From Tigriopus japonicus (Eukaryota; Arthropoda; Copepoda; Harpacticoida; Harpacticidae): a stretch of 64,000 bases of DNA. The DNA lies in NCBI GenBank assembly GCA_010645155.1, contig JAAGOF010000104.1, positions 1,591,140 through 1,655,139 on the forward strand, given 5' to 3'. Both the position numbers and the translations under genes were made by a program. Below are positions 1 to 13,900 of the stretch, piece by piece; the first letter of the stretch is position 1; each line of letters begins with the position of its first letter. The notes below the pieces were generated by a model, which did no database searches, was not told where the DNA came from, and was given only the letters and a program-made list of their open reading frames with translations.

Positions 1-3000
1 ATTTGGACTTCAGACCTGGAGTTTTTTTTTAAATTTTGCAAAGTGGGTTTTTAACGAAAAAATGTCGTCAAATGAGCTTGAGGAGTTTTGACCAAGGGAC
101 AAGACATCATTTTTATTACAAATAGAGAGTTTTAGACGGGCGTTTACAAACAAAATGTTTTCCAGATTTTGATTGCGGCGTTTCCGATTTGGCATTGCAT
201 TTTCTACAAGTAGGCATCAAAGATCCAAATCCGTCCACTTTCCTCAGCAATATGCCCTCAACAATAACGATTGATGCGGGTTGCTTCAAGGATTTGCACG
301 AAAAAACTTATTGAAATCCAATGCAAAGTATTGGCTTGCATCAATGACTAGAACACGCCCCGCAAAATTGAAAGAAGCCTTTTTGCACAAAACGCCTTTT
401 AGACCCTCCCAAATATCTCGACAGGTTGCACCAAGACTTTTACTATTGACATATCTAGGGACTAGATCCCAAATTTCAATTGAGAAACGCCAAAATCGAA
501 AGATATCGTCATTGAATGAATGCACTTATGACACAAATACTAAGCTTCGTCTCACAAAAATCAATTTCACCGTTGTCAAAGTGAGCACACGATAGTAACC
601 TTTGTTCACTTGATGCATTTGGAGTAGGCCTAAAACACTGATTTCTGTTTGAACTTGTTATCCGAAACGTTTTATTTTCTCAACCCCTTTCCACCACTTT
701 TTTGGTGACTAAAAGCAAGGAAAAGAAACTGGCTCAGCATATTTGTCAACAAACAGCTCATGACGTCATAAATAAACGGGTTTTTGAAGGGGCAATTGTT
801 AATTTTGTTCATTTTCCGAGGAGCAAATAAGATCGTCTGCATAGACGTCACATAGGAGCCTCGAGTTAAAATTGATGTTAGATTTTACTGTATGGCACTA
901 CTTTTAGGCCAAAAAACGATGTTACAATCAAAATTACGTTTTGTGTCCCTCGTATGAAGACTGTAAACAGGAAAGAATTGTGACTCAGTGATGGCACTTT
1001 TTCTCGTCCAAGAACTTTTAGGTTGTCAATGACAGGAATTACTAGTGATGTCATCATTTTTGGCGGGAAAAAAAGTTCGGGAGACGCATGTTTCTGATGA
1101 AGCTGAACGGTAGCTAAAACGAAGATTTAGGCCTGGTAATTGCAACAATTCCTCTCTCATCTGCACAACTTGAAGTTAGAATAGCAATTCTTGACTTTTT
1201 GCATAAAAAATATGTATTGTTGCAATTATCTAAAATTTCATCACATAAATTGAGTGGGCTCTTCTGAACTTTTGAATCAGGAACGCCCAACCTTGAATAA
1301 CAAGATGGTCAGAGGAGACTGGTTCCTAAGGCAACTAAACCTAAAAACAAATAATTTGTTTCATTGTAGGCTTACAATTTCTCCACTTGTTTTTAAATTA
1401 CTTTGCAATACTTTTCAACATACATTAACCATGGCATTGCTCTTGAATGCAACATTTTTCAAAAATCTGGCCCTTGAAAACTGAGACTTTTTTGGCAAGC
1501 CTAGACTGCTAACGGCAGCAGGTCTGTAATTTGATACGGTAATCGCTCCCATATGAAATAAAAAATCAAAAGACATCTCTAATACGAATCTCGAAGGGTG
1601 TCAGAGTGTATGTTATAAAACATTACAAAAATCAATTTAAAATTATAGGATCAGTTTGGCTCAAAGTTCTGTTTACTTATAATTCACTTATAGACATTTT
1701 TTTGTCTTCTTAATAATAATTAATAAATATATATGATAAATAAACTATCTAAACAAAAGACTATTTTGACAGCCACTTTTAACTTTACAACATTATAAAA
1801 GCAAGTTCGTAGGTCATTGAGGTCGGGTTATCAAATGATGAGGCAACTTTTTAATGAGTCAACAGGAGCTTTCACAAATACTTCCATCTATTTAGTTCTA
1901 ATTTTGGAAAAATCATTATCAAAATGATCGATGGAAGAGATTAAGTGAGAGTTGCCCTGTAGTACGAAAATGACGTGTAATGTAGTGTGATTTAGCTTAC
2001 TATAAATATTGTAAAAAGTCAAATGTAAGTGTGCGTAGTCAAGCTTGACTTTTTGGGAGGAACGACCTTAAATCCAACAGAGGTCGAGCTTGCAAAAAGT
2101 GGTGCATGATCCCTGAAGGATTAATGACACTTTCCCTCATTTTGAAATCACAAATTCAACATCGATTTATCGGTACGTCCTTTTTCATTGAGACCCCCAC
2201 TATCTTAAATCGATTTCACATGCAAGGTTTGTGAAATTATTGGACTGTTTTTACTTCTCTGTAAACGCCCTTAGGGTTTTATTTTAATGAAACCAAGATT
2301 TATAAACTTCAAAGCTGAAAATAGGGGCAAGGAAAACACCTGTATTCCTTACAAATGCAATATTCCGAGTTTTTTCTGCTGTATTTGTTTGCGCGTATTG
2401 AAGTTGATTCTCTTATAACCCACAGACCGAAAAAGTATCAAATATTAAACAGCAATATTTTGTTCTTGAAGTCTGGTTTTGTGCACCAGGTGTTTATTTT
2501 CATTTCACAAGTTTGACAACAGCTGTTGAGAGCAATACAAATTGCTTCTGGTATCAAAAAAATGATTTTTTTTTGTTGCCAAAAATGATAATAAAGTAGA
2601 TCCTGTGTAGTGCTCATAATTGCTAGAATCTCGTGGTTTTTGGGAGCAGCAATGAATCAGACGAGACAGCAAGGGGGTCATAAATAATATCTTGTGTTTA
2701 CAATTGGTTTAGACCCCAAACTGAACCATTTAGCGCAAAAAAAAACAACCAACCCGAATTTGTCCCCTGAACCCTTTTTAAGACTCCTCCATTTCTTTAT
2801 CTCCCCAGTGTTAAAAAGCATCTAGGGAAAGAACTATTCCTCAACTATCTACACTATTTCACGGTTCAGATAAGGATAAATTGCCTCTCTTATTTTGAGG
2901 ATTGAGTTTTCAGAAAGTTGAAGATGTAAACATCATTATTGAATGCAGAGCGTCATTCCTGGAAAATTAAATTGTGAACAAATAAAGAAACAAATACAGA

Positions 3001-6000
3001 ATCAGAACCTTCACTACCTGCAAATGCTTTGGCTAACCAAATTCGGCTTCAAAGTTTGTTACTAAGAACTGACCCTCAGCGTTTTTTTAAATTTGACAAA
3101 ATCAAGAAAAGAAGTTCAGAACAGTCTTGGAGAATACTTGAAAATTCCAGTAATTCAAAGTCCAGTTAATAGACTTCATTTAAATGAATTTAATAGATTT
3201 CGCAAAGAAGCCATGGGAGAAAGTTGTATGGTTAAGAACAAATCTTGAAAATGTTGGCACGCCTTTCGGAAAAAGGCTTTTAAATCACATAAATAAAAGT
3301 TCCAACTCCCTCAGTTAGGTCTTGAGAAAGGAGGCAAAAAGGTGGAACATTTCCCGGAATCACAAGAAATCGCTCATTTTCATGACGTTTTCTCGTTCCT
3401 CCCTTTGACGTCCTTTTGCACCCTGTGCAAGATTTCAAAATTCGCGGAACAGACGACCAACGACCCAGCTGAGGGTGATTATCGTGGCCAAATGCATTTC
3501 GAGCGAACTTTTTCCTTCACTTCTGGGTTTCCGTGACTGCAAATGGTATATAATTGCACTTGGATAGCTTTTTGTTCCCATTGGAACAGATTTGTCAAGC
3601 AGGACGCGTGGCACCCTTAGAATCGAACCACATTTGGAGGATCGTGTCACCTTTGGCGTTGGTGGAACAAAACTGTCACCAAAGTGACAGCCAACGGGTT
3701 TCTTACCCTCAGAATTCGATTTCAGTTCTTTTCGACGAGTGGTATGAGGGCTGTCAAATTGTTTGAGATTGGTAAACAGGACCTCAATTTGGACTTCAAA
3801 AAAACTAACTTCACCCTTGTCTACCGGATGATTCGTAAGAAACGGAAGAGGAAACCATGTCCGTAACTTGGAAATCGTTGATCTCACAAAACATGTATGA
3901 AAGTGAAAAAGTTGCGGACGATAACAATTCTTAAGACAGTTATTGTTTATGTCCCTTACATCGCCTTATTTTCACTTGGAGCCAAATTTTGGAAGGGAGA
4001 AAAAAAGCCGAGTCACGAACGCTCTGTTTTCAAAAATGTCCCTTCGCGGGAAAAATCGTCGTCGCTTAAATTTCAAACCAGGGTGAAATCGCATTTTCTG
4101 ATTCTTCAACCCAAGAGTTTGGCCAATCATATTCTATGAAAGTGAGGTAGCTTTCATTCACGAGTTATAGACGACATAATTAGATGTTCCGTTTCTTTTA
4201 AAACACCCGGTAGTGATGTAAAGAGTACAATCATAATTAGCGCCAACTAGCTTTCTAGTTGCTTTAGAAGCTGAAAGAAAATGACTTTTTTATGAATGGG
4301 TTCTTCGAATCACATTAAACTTGCCATCAATACATTACATTTGTGAAATGTTCAAAAAAAGAACAACGAAAAAGCCATTTTACAAAACATTTAGGATCCT
4401 TGTTCCAAAATTACAACTAGGTCAAAGTAGGAAAAAGCGGGATGCCACCCATGAAGAACTTTTTGTTCTCCAAACCCATCACAAGCATGAAGGACAACGA
4501 ATACGCCAGGGACAACCGACAACCCTTGCTAGGACGTATGTACTTATCTCGATCCACGTCATCCGAATACGGTCTTTGTACGAGTGAACTCAACCGCGAA
4601 GTACCCACGGTTCAAAGTGCTTGAAATAACAATTTATGAGCCGGTCGAAAACGGGACAAGATTGAAAATAATCTCCCATTTCCTGGTACAATCCCACTTC
4701 ACTGGCGAATGAAGGCCAAACCCCAGATTTCACAACGAGAAGGAGAGAAACAGAAGGGATCCATTGATGGATTTATAGATCCTTTTGCCGACAAAGCTGA
4801 TTCGCTCCCTTGGAATTGGGCAGAGAGCTCGGGAAAGAGATATGAAATGGAACCGAATACTTGTTCCATTCTCACAGGGAAAAAGGGGATATGTTCTGAC
4901 AAAAATCATCATGCTACAATGAACTGCATCGAACTCGAAGAGTGGGGATAAAAGAACATAAAACATAAAAAATCCGTGGAGAAATGAAGGAATTGCCATT
5001 CATACAAACAATGTAAAGAACTCGAGGTCAGAGTGGTCCTCGATGTGGAACATGGTAATGCAAATTTTCGGGAATGACTAATAGAGTGGCATCACTCACT
5101 CATGATAAGTTTTGCCGACGTCACAGTGGTGTCAATAAATCAGGCCCCTCATCCATTTCTCTATCGACAAGTCACACATTCTGGGGGATCAGGCAACATT
5201 TCCCGTCCTTTGGCGTGTCGCCTTGATTTCCATAAGGCCTCAATATCCTTGATCTAAAGCCTTCTCTGTTGTTTCCAATATCGACATGGATCCAAAGACA
5301 AACTCTCAAGGGAAAATTAGCTCTAGGCACCCCATTGGCACAGATTTTCAAAAGGAGTCACTAGCTAGGTTCTTCCTCTAAACGGTATCATAATTAAATC
5401 AGTGAATGTAAGATGCGTTAGGTAAAAATCATAGAACGAAAATAAAGGATCTAGAACATCAAAAGTTGAGTAGAGTTAAACCCATGGCTTTGTACATTAG
5501 ACAAAATTCTCACGTCTCTGAAGATCCAAGGATAACAAATACATGCATGTGTCAATGAGAGGCAAGTAAAGCCCAAATGTCAATATATAAATGCCTGCAA
5601 CAGAACCAACCCAGGGTGTATGTAGGATGTGTCCGGACTTGAGAATGAATATTGGAACATTGGAACACCGAGAGTGGCAGAAAAACATAATGAGAAATCC
5701 GCTCCGTATTTGCCTATGGCATGACATTCAGCATTTTCAATAGAACGACTATTTTTAAGGGGATTTTTTTGACATTACAAGTGAAAAACGGAGTACGCAT
5801 CTATTATGCTTGGGTGTTTTTAAGTTTATACTAAGACATAACTGAACAATGATCAAACATTGCTTAATGATTACATTTCACAGAAGTTCACTTATGACCA
5901 GGAACATTAGTTTCTTTGTTTTAATATCCATACAGAAACTAGTTGTAAAGTCCCTTTTGGAGCGCATTTTAAGTGTGAGCCGATGGTCATTCAGGTACTC

Positions 6001-6199
6001 AAAATTTCAAAAATAGTCCCTAGAAACTTAAAGGAAAACCGATTACGAAAAAATATGAATAATCTACTCGACCTTTCCAAAGTTTAGCTTGTACTTTTGG
6101 AGTTAGGTAAAAGAGTCTGTCTGAATTAACACCTTGGATACCAATTTTAGTGGTATTTTCTAAAGCTCATACTACAGAAGAAATTCACAAACGTAACAA

Positions 6200-6246
6200 G
6201 TATTAAGTGTGGTTTGGAATCTTAAAACACAAACAAATAATAGATT
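6200..6246. repeat. Direct repeat, copy 1 (partner at 6660-6706)
   Basis: Both copies read GTATTAARTGTGGTTTGGAA and continue through CTTAAMACACAAAYAAATAA. They differ at about three of 47 positions and are 460 bases apart. The unit is not tandem. Its origin is unknown. Confidence 0.7.
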
Positions 6247-6659
6247 TCAACGTAGAAAGAAATTCCTGCCCGTTGCCAATAATAATTATGACTGTTCATA
6301 ATTTTTCTCAGAAGGAGCTAATAGCCAATAACATTTAAGGCAAACCTTTTTTGGTCATTGTATTTCGGCTTATGCTATTGCGGTATTTTTCAACACGTAC
6401 TCCTGAAGCCATTTTTGGTGTACAATTCCAATTATCATATCTGGACCTACATACAGGGTAGGCCATAGTATTTAGTAGTTTTTGAGTAAGACAGATTTTA
6501 GTAGTAATTTATGAGTAAACAAGGTGCCAAAGAGACTTTTCGGTAAAAAATAACCGGAACAAGAGGTGTTTGCCAATAACTGTTTTTTTGTCTAAGCAAT
6601 TCAGTCAACATTCGGCTTTGCAATGTGCGGTCCAAGCTAAGATGATTTTTCAGAATAGA

Positions 6660-6706
6660 GTATTAAATGTGGTTTGGAATCTTAACACACAAATAAATAA
6701 TAGACC
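6660..6706. repeat. Direct repeat, copy 2 (partner at 6200-6246)
   Basis: Second copy of the 47-bp unit described at 6200. Similarity ends sharply after AATAATAGA. Confidence 0.7.
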
Positions 6707-7983
6707 TTGACCTTGGGCGGGGTAGTCGGTCTTGAAAATATAACCATGGTTTTATAACTAGTCAGTTAATTTCACCAAGACTTGCTACGAAAATACCTAA
6801 ATATGATTTTCCTTTAACTGGTATTTGTTCAATATTAGTCCGCCATCATTGTGTTTCGAGTAATTCTTTGTTAGGCATGGGACACCAAATACGGATGGAT
6901 GACCCGGTATATTTTGATAATGATCTTAGAGCGGTTTACTTTGTGTATGTTGTGGAGTGTTAAATGTGAGCATGGAACATCTTTTATTGTTCCAAACGTA
7001 CATCGATTAGGGTTCAATGCTCCAAATTTTAATGGCATGGCTGGGTAGGCTTACCATTTGCTATCTACATCTATTTACGTACAGCCCCCCAGGTAGTATT
7101 CAGATGTTCGTTTAATCAAGTTATGGTTACGGTATTCCATGTACAAAACTGCTGGTATTCATTCCCGAAAATTGCCCCCCTTGAGTTAACGAGATCCCTT
7201 CGATTATAAAACGGAACTATTCCAGCAACCTTGAATAGCTGGATCATTACTCAAGTGGAACAAATCCTTGGCAAGCCAAGTTTTTTGTGAGTCATTTTCT
7301 ATGACAATTTATGACCTGTCAGTCTTTCCAGTGACAATGACCCAGTGCTTTTTCCTATGAGATAATATTTTTGTAAGTCCATAAAAGCCCTCTCTCTCTC
7401 TATTAAAGACCAACATCTTTATGGTGCCCAACCTCAGCACTACGGTCTTAATGGTTGCCTGTAATGAAAGCTTATGAAGTTTCGCAAGCTTCCCTTCCGT
7501 GATTCGAGTTTTTTTCCAAAAATATAAATTATGTGACAAGCAACCATCTTGAGCCAAATGTACTTTAAAGCTATTGGAACAACTCTGCCATTTCCCTGTC
7601 GTCTGTCCCCATTGCCAGGATCATCATAAAGTTGGTTAGATGGTTCCGTCCCTTAATGATCAGGTAATAACCAATAAACTTGAGTTTGTCATTGTTCTGG
7701 CTCATCAAACAGGTGTCTCCTTTTTTTGCCCATGAAAGTTTTGATATCATGTGACCTTTTTGTTCCAATTTTGGAAGTAAAATATTGACCAGGCAAACTG
7801 AATTGCAGATTGGAACTCGCCTAAAAGAGGCAATCAAAGCCAACTTACTCTCTTAATTGAGTTTTCCGGCTTGAATTTCTACTGAATCATGGAAAACCAT
7901 GAAACCTTAACTTGATGGGACGTGGATCATCTCTCAAAACCACTAATTAGGGTGGAAATCGTGTCATATTTATTTGCCAAAAA

Positions 7984-8295
7984 TAGTGATGGACCGAAAT
8001 GACTCTTAATTGAAACCGAAAGAGAGCTAACCCGAATCTGAAATCAGCTGACAAAACATTTTTTATAGGCACAACAAACCATAACATTTAGATAACCCAA
8101 GCCTTTGAAGTTCAACAAAGGAAATCGTATTTTTCTAAAAGTATGAACAAAAAAGTATATTACAGAAGTTTTTAGACCGAAAATATCTCTTGTTTTGCTT
8201 TCAAACTCTTTGTAGTTTTTGGGTGTTTTTTCGGTAAGCAAAACGGCGAGAGATTTGCCAAATTTGGGGTTTTGCCGAGTTTTGGACCATCACTA
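7984..8295. mobile_element. Small hAT-type MITE, 312 bp
   Basis: The ends are inverted repeats: TAGTGATGGACC on the left and TAGTGATGGTCC read inward from the right. They are flanked by near-identical 8-bp duplications (GCCAAAAA at 7976-7983, GCCAGAAA at 8296-8303). An 8-bp duplication is the rule for hAT transposition. No transposase frame is present, so the element is non-autonomous. Its terminal repeat resembles that of the element at 48064-48400. Confidence 0.75.
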
Positions 8296-10813
8296 GCCAG
8301 AAACAAACTTGTACTTTGTGTTCCTATTACATTTTGCTTTTCCTTTTTCTGGATCTTAGTGTCAATCTAAGATGGAACCAAATTTTCTCGCGCTCGCATT
8401 CAAAGGAATGGAATTGCCACTGATTGTTTCCGTCGATCCAATTTTCACAGGCTTGCTCTGAGGACTGACATTGATCGAGACCCTCGTAAAATTTTCATTT
8501 TTGCGAGCGACTGATTTTGCATGGGTCTCCTCATCCAATTCCTCGGAATTCGTTCCAACTCGTGTTCGTTCCCAATGATTTCAAGAATCGGGAGCGCATT
8601 TTATCACGCACATTTCCTCACGTTTTAATGAGCCTACGATTGGTCAAGCGAACAAGGGTTGCTTCGTGTTCATGCATAATATTTGGCTCGTTTGGGGAAT
8701 TGCATTATTTTGCTCTTCAGGGGGGCAAATGGGTCAGGATCCGCAAATGTATCTAAGGGCAGATTCTGGGAACGCTTCTTTGTTCTGTCGATGACCTTAA
8801 TGGGAAAAATGATTAGGAACGTCTGTCAAGTGAATCCAAGCTAATCTGAGTTAATATGACGTCGTTTTATCCGAATATTTGGCGTGTTACAGCATTGACA
8901 GTTTTTTTTTGTTTCGGCAAATGATTTGAAAAATCTCTAATTAAGGAACAGAAATAATCATTTCTGTTCCTGAAAAAATCCTCAACTTTGGCGTTATTGG
9001 AAATAACTGTTTCGGAATGTAATCGAAAGTACAAGGGTTTGTTGAACCTTCCATTTGTTTTGAGGCATACATTTCAATGCTCACAAATTGCAAAAAGACC
9101 ATGATGTTAACTTTGATCTAGTGATAGTAATAAAAATCCGCAAGACTCCTAAGCCCAAAATGATTACCCTACCGATGTTCTGTAAAAATCTTATCATGAC
9201 TTCCTTTTAACGGGATTTCTGACATTTAAAGAAAAGTTTCGTAACGCAAAAACTGGTTTTTTCCGTCTATGCTAATGGAACGTTTCCTTTGATAGACCAT
9301 GATCTTTTCCCACAAATTGTCCAACGTACAAGAGTGTAAATGTGGTTTGGCTTCTCAACCAAATATAAAGTAGAAAGTAGCACGCATAACTATGCACTTA
9401 AACGGTTTTGGCACCAAGGCCTCAGCTCCGAGATAAAATCTTGCACATGGAAATATTTCATGTTTTTGTCCCAACTTTTTCGCTCTCCATTTCAGGCGAA
9501 AAAAAGGCCAAGAAAAGTCGAAACGTTTGAATCGAGAGATCGTATGCATGCACCATTGCAAACCATTTCACCACAATCAACGTCAACTTTCGACATTCGA
9601 CTCAAGTCAAAAGTGAGAAAATGCGAACAAAAAACAACTTTGAATTGATTGCTGTAGCTTCCAAAGGAAATTTCTAAAATCTACTGAATTGAATATGATC
9701 AATTTTTCACCCAGTCCGATGGATCCTAAATAGAGCCTCATTCGATCGATACATCAAACACTTTTTTGACAAACTTTGGAGGTTTGAACTTTTTTTTGAG
9801 AGTGCTTTTAAACTTGTTACCCCTATAACGAGAATTTTGGTTAGGCATACCGAGTATTCTCTTACCCTCACAATTTACGGCAATAAGTTTGGTTGGATTA
9901 ATGGATGTACCAATTTTGCTTCAATGTTCTCAATCAAATTCAGGAATTCAAATCGAAAAACGGATTAAAACGTATTGTGACAGATTCTTCATAAGAATGT
10001 ATCTCAAGGAAGATCTATGAATATTTTTAAGGTGATGTATTGATAGTCATGCAAATTTGCCATTTTCAAAAAGAAAAGAGGTGAGAAAACTTACAGGGAT
10101 GTTTGCAATCAGTCTCCAAAACGATATTAGTAAATTGCGACAAAAGGCAACAATAGGTTAATTTGTGTTTAGAATAATTCAAAAAGTGTTAGCGTTTACA
10201 ACATGTTCTCTTAGCCATCTAAATATTTCCAAAAATAAGTCAAACCTTCATTTCTGATCAAAGGAATGATGGTTTTTATGAAAGAGCGTGCGCACCTCAG
10301 ATGGGGTCTTCATTTTTGAATAACAATTCTTAGTTTAGAACGAGTCAATCAGTTCAAGTTTCAAGCAAACATGGCCTGGGTATCCCAAAAAGCTATGTTC
10401 TTCTGTTGGAATCTCTACATTTTAGCCTTAAACGGAACGCGTCAAGAGTAGTTCTGGACTTTTGTATGGGACTCTAATAGTACAGGATGTGACAACCCTG
10501 ACCACTAAAAAAACCGTATATGTACATGTGAAGATGTGCCTTTCGAAAAATAAGTTTCATATCGTTGAGAGCTATGTTTAGTCCCTCCAAAGATTTAAAG
10601 TATATTCTTCTGTACATATTCTTCAGCTACCTTCAACAACGAGGATCACAAGAGGGCACAATATTCTGACAGTGAATCTACTTTCTGGGGTCCTTCCTGT
10701 TTTGATTGATCATCCTCTACTTTTCAAGTCTGCACTCAAGTTTTGACTTAAAACCTGTTTTTGACAAGTGGATAAAGCATAAAATAGATTCGAAAGGGGA
10801 TTTGTCAACTTAC
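8296..10813. other. No gene recognised
   Basis: AT-rich sequence left of receptor exon 4, presumed intronic. I looked on the minus strand for an exon starting with a base that completes TG_ and running into TM5, and found none. Confidence 0.5.
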
Positions 10814-10954
10814 CACCAAAATGTAATAAAGTACCAATCCATGGAGACGTCGTAAACAACCCAATCGGCAAAAGACACTTTGCAAATGTTGATGAACTCT
10901 CCGCTACAAATTGGGTACTCGATGGTCATATCTTCAAACTTCTTATCAAAGAAC
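10814..10954 (-). CDS. SPR: SPR-like receptor exon 4 (extracellular loop 2)
   Basis: Exon of 141 nt, too short for a standard ORF scan. It was found by extending the receptor from R229. The acceptor tttgcag ends at 10955; the first G completes AGG (R229). The donor GTAAGT starts at 10813 after the bases TG of the next codon. It encodes FFDKKFEDMTIEYPICSGEF and onward to W275. HQTTRFFDKKF lines up with the HQxPRFFDRxY junction known in SPR receptors. Two cysteines (C245, C253) sit where the loop-2 disulfide cysteine would be. The next exon should start with a base completing TG_ (Trp or Cys) and continue into TM5; I did not find it further left. Confidence 0.8.
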
Positions 10955-13900
10955 CTGCAAAGCAAAAACAGAGACTCTCACCAATGAAACCTTCAAAACA
11001 ACCTTTTTCGGAGAGATTCGTCAACCTCCACAAACAAAATTGGCATTTTCACACTCGGGTAACACATTTGTTTGTCCTTTCAAGTGAATTTGAGACACGC
11101 TCGTAGGAGGGAATCAACAACCCAATATCAATATTTCCCCGCCGATTTTAATTCGTGGTGTCATCTGAACCAGGGAGAGCTTCAAATAAGTGCTGAGTAA
11201 GGTGTTTTTCCCCCAAAGTAGTCGTTGGTCTCGGCGTTCATTCGGTCTCCAACCATAGCAATAAGCTCATTGGTGTTCCAACTGAGGGATCACTCCCCCG
11301 ACTTTGGTGCCAAAGGATCTCTTATCCACGGACCAAATTTCCCTTTGGTACGTCATAAATCTTGGACCCAATGGGACTATTGACCCTCTTCCGAGAATTG
11401 AGGGATCCACCTCCCTTGTAATATAGGAGGATCCACGGATGGAGTCATCTTTCCGAGTAGCAATAAAATAACTCGCCTGAGGAAAAAACATTTCCATACT
11501 TTCTCTCGATCTCAATCTGATTAAAGCGATGACACCGCAATAAAGACAGACTCCTCTTGTGGTTGCTCGGCAATATTCAAATTGGTTCATTAGCCAAGTT
11601 GTGGAGAGTCTACTCGAGTTTCATCGCGCGTTTTCCGCTGTATTTGAGGGTGGAACTGGAATTGGAAATTGGACTCCAAAATGGACCCGAAACTGATGTG
11701 AGACAAAAATCTTCGAACTCAGCGGATTCTTTTTTATTTCAACTTGAGTCAGCCAGTTTTTGAGCTTCGTTATGAAGGAGCCTTCAAATATTGTGTAACA
11801 GTAATAATCCACACAAACACTATACAAAGACCCATCGCAAACTCGAGAGATAAGAGAGCTTGGTGAAGGAGGCTTTTTATAAGCGATAGGTAGCTCGGTT
11901 TCGTCCAAAACAGCCTCCCAATGTACATACGAGGGAGGTCTAGACTGGTTTGTAATTGCTTTGAGGGCAAACAAGGCGAGTAAATATTTCAGGGAGGGAG
12001 ATAAATGTGGTGTTCCACACCGGAAATGTGAAACGTCCTCCACAGGGGGAACACGCGAGTTTGGCGGACTCGTCGTGTTTTATTCGTTGTCGGGAATAAT
12101 AGAATGTGCAAAGATTCTTGTTCCAGACCAAGTAGGAGACTCACTAAAACCAGGCTTTATGACTCTATGGTTCATTACGCTGGCAAACTTGATGAGCTCC
12201 AAAAGCATCGTTCCATCAACAATACATGAGCACACACAACGCGCCGCGCCCTATTTTCCGCTTCCTTAACTAATTCAGGCCTTTGTGTTCGTTCACACAT
12301 TCTAGCCTCTTCTTGACTCTCAAGCATGAAAAGAAAACAGGAAATATGATTCGAATTTTGTCTTGAAAAAACTGATGATTTTTTTATTAAAGCCTCTCCG
12401 TACTCTCACCTTCTATCTCATAGCTCCCTCATGAATAGACAGGCCCTCATGAAGGTTGGAACCAAAAGCCATTCTCCTGAGGATTCCGGTGCTTGTGGAT
12501 GTGTTTGTTCATGGATGAGATCCCGCTGAAGCAGGGTAAGTATCTTCTCTTTTCCCTGAGGTCATTTCCATCGGCATCAATGCCTTTGGCCTTCTGAGAT
12601 CAAGGTGGTAGCCAACTGGTACCCAAGATTGGATGAATACGAATATGGTCGGTGGGTTGTGAAATCTTTCGAGGACTGCATTGCCAAACAGGATCAGAAA
12701 TAGGATCACCAACAGCCGACAGGAGCCATAAGCAATATCTTATTATTATTCAGTCGAAAATCCGAGCATCGCCTTTTCAACGGCGTTGGCACAATCTCGG
12801 TTCCTCTCTTGGATCTCTTTAAACTGGAACTCTGTTGAACACGGACCTTGTTCCGTGGAAACTGCATGTAAAAGGAATATTACACCAACTCCTCCTGACG
12901 AATGATGTGGGCCAAGTCGAGGACAAAAAAGTGGCCTTAATATGAAAATGGAATGCAAATGAATCAAGCGACACGATTCGCGCATGAAAGGACAGGTCGA
13001 AGAAGGAACATCTTTCCCTTGCCGAGGATCCTCACTCGCTCGCTCCTTAATGGCCCTGGAACGGGATTACGCGGAGATTTTTGCCCATTGCCAGCCTTCC
13101 TTGGGCCCGTCTGCTCATTAAAGTAAGCGACAAGAACCCATTCCTCCGGTCCCACCTAGAAGACATCCAAACTCACGCATCCTCCTTCACCCTTTACCCA
13201 CTTGTCCTCCTCAACGTTGAGGTCATTCATTTCAAGACATTATCGCCTGGAGGCATGTGATAACATGATGAGCTTATGCCAAGAGCACCAACCAACCAAC
13301 CAACCACCTAACTTCCAACCCTTCATAATGGGCACATGGTACTTCTGTGATTAATGAGACAGCGTGGGAGAAACTCAGAGACGAAGAAGGCTTTGGTGGA
13401 CTTATCCATCGGAGAAAAAGAACTGGAAAGCGATATGCCAAGCATTTCATCTTTCTCACTTGCTCGTGGTACGTACAAAAGAAACGTTGATTCCGGGAGA
13501 TTCAACAAGAGAGGAACTTGAGATTCGAGAAAAGAATCCGAACACATGATCAAGTTACGAAATAAAATATGTTTTAGGCACCAGACTCAAAGACAGATGG
13601 AGGGATAGGCTCATACGAGAATGTGTACCCCTTTGGTGACGGCTATTTTTGAAAGGTCATTTGACTGTGGCATTCGATCATCACATCAATTAGGCTTCAA
13701 GTGGTGGCATAAGTGGATCAAATTTGACAGCACTAATGTCGTTTGATATCGTTTTGTTGTTCAAACAAGAATACAATTACAAATTACCGCCTAGACATGA
13801 AGCTGGGTTTCTTACACTTGATCTTGTGATCGACCTTCACTGTCTCGATTCAGCGATCGATCGCGATCACCTCAAGTTTTGGTTGAAGTGAATGAGCTAG

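Larger units (their letters stand above)
1..7983. other. No gene recognised; presumed intron 4 or 3' flank of the receptor gene
   Basis: No open frame here matches a family I know. The longest (150 codons, minus strand, 3435-3887) has no domain, membrane segment or splice signature. If the receptor gene continues to the left, this stretch is part of its fourth intron, which would be longer than 10.8 kb. A dispersed direct repeat (6200 and 6660) is the only structure I see. Confidence 0.5.

Noticed and set aside
1085..1110. Minus-strand acceptor followed by CTTCATCAGAAACATGCG as a candidate receptor exon 5
   Set aside because: The frame hits a stop within about 15 codons and has no TM5 pattern.
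3435..3887. 150-codon minus-strand frame left of the receptor exons
   Set aside because: Tested as a possible TM5-TM7 exon. It has no hydrophobic helices and no receptor motifs.
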